Shown: positions 10,240-18,354 of the stretch, piece after piece | Position numbering within the stretch: position 1 is the first letter of the stretch | Layout: each line of letters begins with the position of its first letter | Source of the DNA: Jimgerdemannia flammicorona | Lineage: Eukaryota; Mucoromycota; Endogonomycetes; Endogonales; Endogonaceae | NCBI GenBank assembly: GCA_003990745.1 | Contig: RBNI01002062.1 | Location: 1-19,871, forward strand | Direction of reading: 5' to 3' | Length of the DNA stretch: 19,871 nucleotides | Notes under the pieces: model-generated | Database searches by the model: none | Told to the model about the DNA's origin: nothing | Seen by the model: only the letters and a program-made list of their open reading frames with translations | Position numbers and translations under genes: made by a program

Positions 10240-11330
10240 GGTGTAGAGGGGAGATATAGTTTGAGGTGATTGATGTATACTGGTGTTCTCAGGGTTTGTC
10301 CATCCATGCTTCTTAAATAGATGCTGGTTCCTCTGATATTGTATACAAGATAAGGTCCTTCCCATTTAGGTTCCAGTTTGGCAGCAAAATTCATTTCAAT
10401 CATGCTTCTCCAAACTAGTACTTGATCTTCAATCTTGATCTCCTGATCCTTCTGTTTTTGGTTATAGTACTTCTTTTGTCTTTCCTGGGCTTTGATAATC
10501 TGTCCTTGGGCTTGATTACATAACTGTTCTGCCTTCTTGAGGAGGTCTCCAAGATTCTCATGGTCAGCAGTTCTGGTTCTCTTGGCAAACATCATTTCAA
10601 ATGGCTTTTGTTTGGTTGAGATGGCAGGAGTATTCCGAATTTCCCATAGAATCTCAGGTAAGCAGAGGTCCCAATTAGTAGGATTGACTTGGGCAAGTCC
10701 TTTCTTGATGGTCTGGTTCATTCTCTCTATTATGCCATTTGTCTGGGGGTAGTATGATGTGGTCCTTTTGAGGTGGATCTTGTGAATTCAGGCATAACTT
10801 ATGATTATGTTGTTGATGAATTCTGTGCCTCGGTCAGAGATGAGTTCATCTGGGGGTCCATATCTGAGTGTGAGTCTATGGAGGAGGCCTACAATAGTTA
10901 AGGCATCTGCAATTTCCATTGGAAAAGCCTCAGGTCACTTGGTCAGATGCTCCACAAATATAAGAATATATTTGTTTCTTCTTAGTGTAACTGGTAGAGG
11001 TCTAATTACATCTACTCCCCATCTTTGAAAGATGTGAGTGGGTGGGGGAATCAGTTGCAGAGGGGCTTGATAGTTCTTCTTTCCTTGGTACTTCTGGTAG
11101 ATGTCACATTTCTGAATGATGTCTTGGACTTGGGTTCTGAGGTGGGGCCAATGTTGATATTGTTTTCGAATCTTGTCTTCTGTGCTTGTCTGTCCTTGGT
11201 GGGCTTTCTGATGTTCTTGTCGGATGAGATCTTCTTGTTTCTTAATGGTCTGAGGATCTTCCTTTAGGGTGTAGTTCCTTGGGACACCCTTCTTCTGATT
11301 CATTAGAGTTGGCAGGAAAGTACATCAACA
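10236..11330 (-). pseudogene. Element B integrase, degenerate
   Basis: The zinc-binding domain shows HQKAH, then CDIYQKY, in which the second Cys of the HHCC motif is Tyr (11099-11097). The catalytic core has Asp in GVDVIRPLP (11012-11010), Asp in ISDRGTEF (10835-10833) and Glu in NGIIERMNQ (10727-10725); the last two are 35 residues apart, so D,D(35)E is preserved. The C-terminus is KWEGPYLVYNIRGTS and YINHLKLYLPSTP, a GPY/F module. No chromodomain follows. Two open segments (11303-10935 and 10721-10236) are in one frame, broken by stops between them. Its TGA stop overlaps the ATG of ORF3. Confidence 0.92.
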
Positions 11331-11710
11331 TTGTTGTGGGCTTTCCCTGCTTTGTGGATGATGGTGATTTTGTAATCCTAAAGGATAAGGATCCAGCAGG
11401 CTAGGATTCTGGTGGGTTCCTTATAATTGAATAACTATTTGAGGGCTGCATGGTCTGTGATCAGGGTGAACCTTTTTCCAATGAGGTAATGCTTGAACAG
11501 GGTGATGGCCTAGTTCATCTGCTGCTGATTGGTAGCTCTGCTTGCATAAGCTATCACATGGTGTTGTTGATCAAGTCCTTCTTGGGCTTAAACTGCTCCG
11601 AGGCCATCTTTAGAGGCATCTGTATACAAGATGAATGGCTTCTGTCGATTGGGGCACACAAGGATTGGTGCTGTGGTCATGTGGTTTTTGAGTTACTTGA
11701 AGGCTTTTCC
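11330..11710 (-). pseudogene. Element B RNase H, degenerate
   Basis: It contains ILYTDASKDGLGAV (first catalytic Asp), VIAYASRATNQQQMN, then a stop and AITLFKHYLIGKRF, LITDHAALK and a C-terminal KAGKAHNNVDVLS. The segment between QQQMN and AITLF is shorter than in other gypsy RNases H and lacks the residues that normally carry the catalytic Glu, so I infer a small in-frame deletion there. There are at least three more stops. Confidence 0.8.
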
Positions 11711-12660
11711 TTGTGATTCTGTCCATTTGAATGGTACTCCTTTCTTGAGAAGGATCCAGATTGGGGCGGCGATTTGAGTGAAGTTCTTGATAAACCTTCT
11801 GTAGTAGGATACTAGCATCAGAAATGATAGTGTCTCCTTCAGAGTTTTGGATACTGGCCAATTGTTGATCTTTTCAGTTTTCTTTAGGTCTGCATGAGTT
11901 CCTTCTTTTGAAACTATAAATCCAAGGAATTCAAGTTTCTGTTTTCCAAAGTAGCATTTCTTTATATTCAGTCTCAAGTGGTTTTTGTAGATGAGCTTGA
12001 AGAATTCCTCCAGGTAGTGTAGGTGTTCTTCAAACTTTGTTGAATAGATGTTGGAATCATCCATGTATACAATCAGGCAGTGGTGGATTAGAGGGGCATA
12101 GACCAAATTCATCATCCTCTGAAAAGTGGGGGGTGTATTGCAAAGTCCAAAGGGCATTTAGAGATATTCAAATAGTTTTCCTTGAGCATGAAAGGTTGTT
12201 TTTTGAATGTCCTTGGGGTCAATGGAGATCTTATGGAATTCTGCAAAGAGGTCCATACTGCGGAAGTATCTGGCATCTTGTAACTGATCCAAGAGGTCAT
12301 CAATTCTGGGCAAAGGATAGGCATCCTTTTTGGTGACTGAATTGAGTTTCCTATAATCTACACAGAGTCTCCATCCTCCTTTCTTTGGTACAATAAGTAT
12401 AGGGCTGGCCCAGGGGCTGGTAGAGGGTTGGATGACTCCATTGTCTAAGAGTTCTTGTATGTGCTCTTTTTCGAATATTTTCAAGTAATGGGGTATTCTA
12501 TAGGGTTTCTGCCGGATGGGTGTTGCATTTTCTGTATTTATACTATGGTTATATGATGGATTGTATAGCAGGTTGCCATAATTGGTGGTGAAGATATCTT
12601 GATATTTATTGAGAAGTTCTACTAGTTGTGTTGTTGTTGAGGTGTCAATTCTTCTCTGAT
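11710..12660 (-). pseudogene. Element B reverse transcriptase, degenerate
   Basis: Strong Ty3/gypsy RT: N-terminal LLNKYQDIF and [58 protein letters not shown] with the first catalytic Asp; a stop; MPFGLCNTPPTFQRMMN; IVYMDDSNIYS with YMDD at 12067-12056; KLEFLGFIVSKEG; and a C-terminal part ending PFKWTESQGKAF. One stop (12160-12158) separates two long segments in the same frame. SMDLFAEFHKI differs from the common S-G-Y-H/Q-I form of motif A. The catalytic YMDD is intact here, but element A has lost it. Confidence 0.93.
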
Positions 12661-13085
12661 GTTGGTGGAAGGCTTCACTGTCTCCTGGATCACAGAGGGG
12701 CCTTTCCTTTCTTCTGGGACCAGTTGCCATTTCCCAATAGGTTTAGTTCATAGACTTCCCTATGAGTTCGGTTAAGAAAAGACACCAGATGTCCAATGAT
12801 AGTTCCTTTTGGCAGTGTGATGGTTTCCCAACTTTAGTTGGTTACTTGGGTGTATACTAGATTCATCTTGTCAGGGAATGTGTGACCCTCTATGTCCAGG
12901 TGTGGGATATCTTCCTTGGGCTCAAAGAAAAGGTTTCTGGGGTTGGGTGGTGCAAAGATTTCGAATGTGGTTTGTTCTCTGGGTTCCAGAATAAGGTTCT
13001 TTTGCAGTCTGACTGGTTGGCGGTACACTTGCTGAGGAGCATTCCTCTTGAGGTGGTTGACTTGAAGGAGATGTATCTCCTTCCT
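12660..13085 (-). pseudogene. Element B dUTPase-RT connecting segment
   Basis: It continues from motif V in the dUTPase frame to about 12834 with HLLQVNHLKRN, FEIFAPPNPRNLFFEPKED and IPHLDIEGHTFPDKM. After a stop come IGHLVSFLNRTHREVYELN and a basic region that joins the RT N-terminus (12730-12660). It has no enzyme motif. The final part resembles the usual gypsy segment before RT. Confidence 0.6.
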
Positions 13086-13460
13086 GTCTGAACTTCCAAA
13101 TCCCTTGGTTTGTCTTGTTCCTTCAGTTAGTTCAGAGACTTCCTGTAACTGTGGGGTCTTGACCTTCATGAAGACTGCTTGGGCAATCTTCTGTCCTCTA
13201 ATGATTCGGTGCCATTCTGTACTGCTGTTGTGTAGGATGACCTTGATTTCACCTGTATATCCAGGGTCAATGATTCCTCCTTCTACAGTTATCCCTTGTC
13301 TGGCAAGTCAGGACCTTGAGGTCAGTTGAATATAAGCTCCTTGAGGTGGCTGCATGGCTAATCTGGTCCTGACCATGAAGGTTTTTCCAGGCTTGATAGA
13401 TTCATCCTCCAGGCCGTGAAGATCATATCCTACATCCTCTGGGTGGGCTTTGGTTGGGGG
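13085..13460 (-). pseudogene. Element B dUTPase domain, degenerate
   Basis: All five motifs of the trimeric dUTPase family are visible in order: motif I VGYDLHG, motif II SRS*LA, motif III GGIIDPGYTGEIKV with the Asp and Tyr used for catalysis and base stacking, motif IV RGQKIAQAVF and motif V KGFGSSD. The length of about 125 residues fits one subunit. The only break in the core is TGA (13310-13308) in motif II, where element A still has Gly. The frame is shared with the preceding Cys/His cluster. The enzyme removes dUTP and supplies dUMP, limiting uracil in cDNA. The position between protease and RT differs from the known retroviral positions. Confidence 0.9.
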
Positions 13461-14815
13461 TTTGGCCTTGGGGTGCAGCAAGATGTACTGGGCAATATCC
13501 TTGCTGAGTTCGGGTCTTCCTAAGGCTGAAGCTCCACTAGCAGAGAGCCTCCAGGCTCTGAGGTTGAGGTGTGGCCATCTGGCTCCAGTAGAGGGGTCTC
13601 AGAGATAGTTGATTCCTCTTCTTCCTGTATGGTCTAGGGCTTCCATGAAGTTGGCAGCATCTTCTGCCCATCCTTGGCAAGTTGCATGTCTGATGAGAGC
13701 TAGGATGTCTTCTCCCAAATCATAGATCTTGAGGATTCTTCTTCCTGGCTTCTTGGTCTGGCTTTTTCGAATATGGCTTTTTCAGATCTGGCTTCGGTTA
13801 TCTTCTTTCTTCAAAGTGTACACTGCAACATCATGACTGAGATGAATCTTCTGATGTCTGCAGTCTCGGCAGTCAGGGTGTCTCCCATGATTGCAATATC
13901 CCATTGCCCAAAAATGATGTTCCTGGCTATTTATCTCTTGTTGCCTTGGGAATTGGTATCTGTCTTGATCATAGATTGGGGGAAGGGTAGTCAAGGGATA
14001 TATTTCTGTTCAGGTGAAGAAGCCTTGTTCCCTGAATCGACTTTATAATCTTGTAGTGACTTCTTGAAAGGTGGTGGACTGTGCAAGAGTAGTTGAGGGT
14101 TCTGGTCTCTGGGGTCTCTATCTTTCTTGTTGGTCCAACAGATGACACTGATAGCAGTAGTATCAGGGAGAGTGGAAGACTATTTGGTGTGGACATATTC
14201 TTAGCTAGAAAGCTTTCTCTTGGTCAGTTTTCTTTCTTGGGGATAATGATGATGATACTGGGTCCTTCCTCTGTATTCCAGGGGTCATTGTCTTCAGGTT
14301 GTGTCCAGCAAGGGTCATCCCAGGAGATGAGTTTGGGGACTTCTTCTTCATCAGATGCTTCTTGTTCAGGAACTTCTTGGTCAGAAGTTTCTTCTTCCTC
14401 AGATAATTCTTGACTCCAAATTGCTTGTACTTCTGCAGCTTCGGTTGCAGGTGTTTCTGGAACATGTCTGCATTTCTTCTTCTTCTTTCTACACTCTGGG
14501 CAGGCTGTGCCAGGTGATTTTCTTATTCCCATGATCTTGGAGGAGTACTCAGGACACTTGTGCCTCTTGAGGTATGTAGGGCAACCTTTGGTTTCTCCTG
14601 CAATGGCTCCAATGGTGATAGAGATGGTGTTCTTGGCCCACACTTTGTCTTCTGGTCTGTCATCCACCAGATTAATTCGGGGATTGAGTCTGGGATTGTT
14701 TCCATCTTCAGATTCTTCCTCTTCTTCTGTAGTAGATTCTTCACTGCTGGCATACTCTTCCTGAATAGTAACCTTCTTCTTCTTCTTTGATTGCTCATAG
14801 CTGGTCACCTTAACT
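13460..14815 (-). pseudogene. Element B acidic Cys/His-rich linker between protease and dUTPase
   Basis: About 450 codons. The first part is open and acidic (STTEEEEESEDGNNP; later SEEEETSDQEVPEQEASDEE). Between the acidic runs is a first Cys/His module, CPTYLKRHKCPEYS (14583-14540) with CPECRKKKKKCRH (about 14500-14465). A 1-base insertion near 14220 shifts the frame. Next come CYQCH (about 14150) and a second module, GYCNHGRHPDCRDCRHQK (about 13901-13848), spacing C-x-H-x2-H-x2-C-x2-C-x-H. After a basic stretch comes KIYDLGEDILALIRH, which looks helical, and then dUTPase in the same frame. I do not recognise a family. Nucleic-acid or zinc binding is only an inference. Confidence 0.7.
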
Positions 14816-15200
14816 CTGTACTTCTTGCCTCGGTAATCAAACTTGAGTACTTGTTGGCCAATATCAACAACTGTATTCATTTCCTTCATTCAGTTGGTAC
14901 CAAGAATCATGTTATAAGTGACAGCTTCAGTGACAACAGCTTTGGGGATGGAGGACTGAATATGTCCAAGAGAGATGCTGATATTTCATACTTCTCTAAG
15001 GGGTTGAGTTCGGGCTCCATTTGCTACTATGATGCTGAGGTTGGATGGTCCATCAATGGGCCATTAGAGGGTATCCAGGAACTGTTTGGAAATGACACAG
15101 ATAGCTACTCCTGTATCTATAAGAATCTTTGCTTTTTGTTCTCCAATATCTCCATGTAAGTAGGTGCTGACATGTCTTTCAGCTGCTTGGACAGGAATGG
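14815..15200 (-). pseudogene. Element B aspartic protease (retropepsin), degenerate
   Basis: AKILIDTGVAICVISKQFL holds the active-site Asp-Thr-Gly at 15117-15109. Downstream are LSIIVANGA and ILGTN*MKEMN, where the conserved Trp became TGA, then FDYRGKKYRVKV. The domain has the size usual for Ty3/gypsy retropepsin (about 110-130 residues) and is in the same frame as the capsid part of gag (from 16461) and the following acidic linker. Stops between gag and protease and inside it break the frame. It would cut the gag-pol polyprotein. Confidence 0.85.
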
Positions 15201-17198
15201 AAGCTGGTTCTTGCTGTGAGATTGGAACTCGGCCAGTACTAGACCTGGTGGTTTTCAGCAATTTGTTTCAGACTCCAGCTGGTGTCAGTTGCAAGAACTG
15301 CAGGAGAGGGACTTCCATTTTGGCTTCTTGAAACTTCTGCCAGGCTTTATTGTAAATATCTCTAGGCATGATCTTTGGAGTGTACTTCTTCTTAGGCTTT
15401 GGAGCAATAGGTTCCCATTCTTCTTGTTCTATTTCTTCATCTTCTGGTGGCAACTCATTTGTCTCAGGGGCAAATGGTGAGGGGGTTCAGAGAGAGGTTT
15501 CTACTTGTTCCTCCTTGTGTTCTTCATCCTCTTTTTGGATAATTCTTCTGCTGATATTCCTGGATGGCCTTCCTATAGGTCTCTTCCTCTTCTCTGCTGG
15601 GTAGACTGTTTTCCAGATAGTAACTTTGGTAGGATATAGGTCTAGGTCACTGTAGTCTTCACTTTTGCTTGCTTCCTCGAAATCTTCAACAGGATGAGCT
15701 TCAGTCTTCTTGTACTGAGTGTCATTCCTTCGGTTTGGTGGTTCTGAGTCCCTTTGGTCACTTCTTTTGTTGTCACATTCAGTGGCATAGTTTCTGAATT
15801 GTCCACAGTAGAAGCATTGGACTTGAGCTCTGTCTCAGACAGAGTACCTTCTTTCTTCTTACTAGTAATTCCTGTTATCTCTTTATGGATAACCTTGGCT
15901 CCTTGGTGGGTATCCTCTATTGTCTTGATAGCTCTGATTTTCTTGTGTAGTGAGTTTTTCAATCTGTCCAACCAATCGGTCCAACTTGGAGCTAAGGTCT
16001 TGGATTTTACTTCTATCCTTCTTTTCTTCCTTGGCTGGCCTTCTTTCTTTGGATCTTTCTTGTCCTTGAAGGAGTCCTTGTAGGGCTTTGATCAGAATGT
16101 CTTCTTTATCTTTCTTTTTGTCATGATCACTCCAGGTAGTTCCTTGTCTGACATCAAAGAATCCTTGGGCTATATCTACTTGCTCTTCAGACCTTCTGAT
16201 GCCTAGAGTGCAGACATGCTGGGCAATATTCAGGGGAATTCCATTCATGAAGATCATTGGACCTATGATGTCCTGGTTGGTGGCATTGAAACCAGCAGAA
16301 TGCATTCTCTTCTGGATTCTTGAGAAGAAGGCTCTGGGTGATTCTCCAAGATTCATCTTCATCCCTATAATGGATTCTTGAGCCTTGTGGTGGGTTTCAT
16401 TTCCTGCATACTTTTCGATGAGCCAGTGAACCATGGCCTCATATTCTAGCTCATTGGACATTGCTGCTCATATCTGTTTGCTAGTTCTGAATCTCGGTTG
16501 TTTGCTATTCAATGGAAAATTCCTCTGGCTAGTTCTCTGAGCTGAGCTTTGTAGATAGCAATTTTTCTTTCATCTGAGAGATTTCTCAAGGCTGCAATTC
16601 CTTCAATTTCATCAAGGAATTCTCCGGGGTCTTTCTCTGGGTATCCTGTAAAGATTGGCAGTGAGGTGGCCATTTTATCATCACTTTCTTCTGGTTCTGG
16701 TTTAAGTTCAGATTCTGATTCTGATTTACTTTCTGAACTGTCACTAGAGATAGGGGTGCTTGGGTCTTCCGAGGATGGTGTTCTGGATCTTGGATGAAGT
16801 GGAATAGGCCTAGGTATTCTTGTGGGAGCTATTTCCAGTTCTGCAAGGGGTTGTGGTAGGGGTTCTATTGGTGAGATTGGTGGGACTGATGTGGGGTGTC
16901 TGGCTGTAAAGTGTTGGGCCTGTGTAATAAGATCCTCTAGTTCTTGTGCAAGTTCTCCAAAATCTCTAGCAGGGCTGCCTATATTGTCTGGTTGATCTGG
17001 TTGGAGATTTTGAGCTCTACTGCCTTCTGGTTCTGGTTGGGATCCTTCTGATGCTGGGTAATTGGCAAGTCTTGAAGTAATTACTTCTCTTCCTGTCTAA
17101 ATGCTAGTAATGACTGGTTCTCCTGTAGTGGCAGAGGTTGGTATTGCATCAAATGTATCCAGTTTGACTGTGGGTTCTTATGAGCTGAAAAGTCACAT
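15200..17198 (-). pseudogene. gag: Element B gag, degenerate
   Basis: The likely start is ATG at 17198-17196, followed by TGA, which is also present in element A. The N-terminal part is Pro/Glu-rich. An acidic Ser/Glu run (about 16690-16750) precedes FTGYPEKDPGEFLDEIEGIA. After one TGA and a 1-base deletion the open part (16461-15883) starts MSNELEYEAMVHWLIEKY, contains GESPRAFFSRIQKRMHSAGF, and ends in a charged helical region with KLDRLVGQIEKL. This matches the retrotransposon gag (capsid) family. The zinc knuckle at about 15830-15785 reads CFYCGQFRNYATEC: all three Cys are kept and His is replaced by Asn. Stops TAA, TAG, TAA and TGA lie just before it; at two of these element A has CAA. 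Downstream charged sequence runs into the protease in the same frame. Confidence 0.85.
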
Positions 17199-17211
17199 CG
17201 ATTTTAAAATC

Positions 17212-17229
17212 TTCCCAGTTGAGCCCCCA
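17212..17229 (-). other. Primer-binding site of element B
   Basis: The minus strand reads TGGGGGCTCAACTGGGAA, two bases inside the 5' LTR. Its complement ends CCCCCA and divides as a T-stem 3' half (CCCAG), a 7-base acceptor strand (TTGAGCC), discriminator C and CCA. A C discriminator is typical of eukaryotic tRNA-Pro, so a tRNA-Pro-like primer is the best guess; this is an inference and the acceptor strand is not the yeast one. Confidence 0.75.
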
Positions 17230-18190
17230 AATGAAACGTGCCAGCTCAATGGAGGCAAATTGCAAGGTTGGGGGTTGATGTAGTTTGGCTTGAGCCCCCA
17301 GTTACTTTATCAAAAAGCAACAAAATGTTCTAAGATTCCTGAGGTCCTTGGTATTTAGTGGTATAATAATCAAAGCTGGATATCTGCAAGTGGTTTCCTT
17401 ATTGGGACAGTTCTCTGGATATAGTGGCGATTTGTGTCTTTCCTTCTTGGGTCAACTGGGAATGGCAGAATTTGTATGTAGTGCGAGCAGTTTCCTTCCT
17501 GAGTGATGGCGGTCTCCAAAAGTATGTGATTTCTGGCATGACAATCTCTTGTGTAGCATGACGATCTTTGTGTAGTGCAGGTTTCTCATGCATGATGATC
17601 TTACAATTTGGCAGATAACTCGATTTGGTGCGGATTTTCCAAAAGCGGCAGATTCTTCTTAGATTCACTGGGAATGTTTGGTGCGGTTTCTTCTATACCA
17701 GGCTCACTGGGAATGATGAATAACTTGGATGTCATGGATTGGGCTTCAACTGGGAATACTACTCGAATGGCATGGGTTCTTCTGGGAATGCGGATAACTT
17801 GAAAATGGTGGATGATGCGAATTCTTCCTAAATCAGCGGACTTCTTGAAAACGGCAGCTTAACTGGGAATTAACTCAGATTCTTGGCAAGTTACATCAAA
17901 GACTGGCTTCATTTGTATGGGGTTATGTCATAGACTGGCTTCACTGCAAAGTTGCATAAGAAAGCCTGGCTTGTGGCAAGAAAGGCGGGCTCTCTGGGGA
18001 TATGGTAGATAACTGGAAAATGGCAGTGAAGTTCTTCCTTGAACTTAGGTGGCAAACTTGAATTCTTCAGGCTTATCTGGCAAGCAAACCAATCAATCTT
18101 TGTATCAGAAAGTGGACTGGAGTGGGGAAAAGGGACTAATGCTCAATCTTTAGAGGCTTCTTTAGTTTACTTCAACTTTTCGGCCTGAGG

Positions 18191-18196
18191 TTTATT
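18191..18196 (-). terminator. AATAAA polyadenylation signal in element B 5' LTR
   Basis: The minus strand reads GAATAAACC. The same motif lies at 9428-9423 in the 3' LTR and 6572-6567 in element A, about 140-180 bases downstream of the TATA box, a usual place for the signal near the R-U5 border. Confidence 0.6.
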
Positions 18197-18278
18197 CACT
18201 CTCTTCTCTGGGATAATTTATATATTGTGGTTGCTATCTGGTTGCTATCTGGCTAACTATAGATCTGCTACTTATGGT

Positions 18279-18318
18279 AGGTGTATAGAGTCTGTATGGT
18301 GTACAGAGTCTGTACAGG
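18279..18318 (-). repeat. Tandem duplication near the predicted transcription start
   Basis: The plus strand has gtgtatagagtctgta and then gtgtacagagtctgta directly after it. The 3' LTR of the same element has only one copy (gtgtacagagtctgt, about 9510-9525). The extra copy lies about 30-60 bases downstream of the TATA box on the minus strand. Confidence 0.7.
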
Positions 18319-18345
18319 TAAATAGACCCTTTCTGGTATATCTGG

Positions 18346-18354
18346 CTATTTATA
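18346..18354 (-). promoter_or_regulatory. TATA box of element B 5' LTR
   Basis: The minus strand reads TATAAATAG. The same box is at 9568-9560 in the 3' LTR and at 6753-6745 (TATAAATAA) in element A. It is preserved in all three LTRs at the same distance from the LTR start, while neighbouring bases have changed. Confidence 0.75.

Noticed and set aside
10236..10380. Chromodomain at the integrase C-terminus
   Set aside because: The frame ends soon after the GPY module (KLYLPSTP then TGA); no chromodomain residues follow in any frame.
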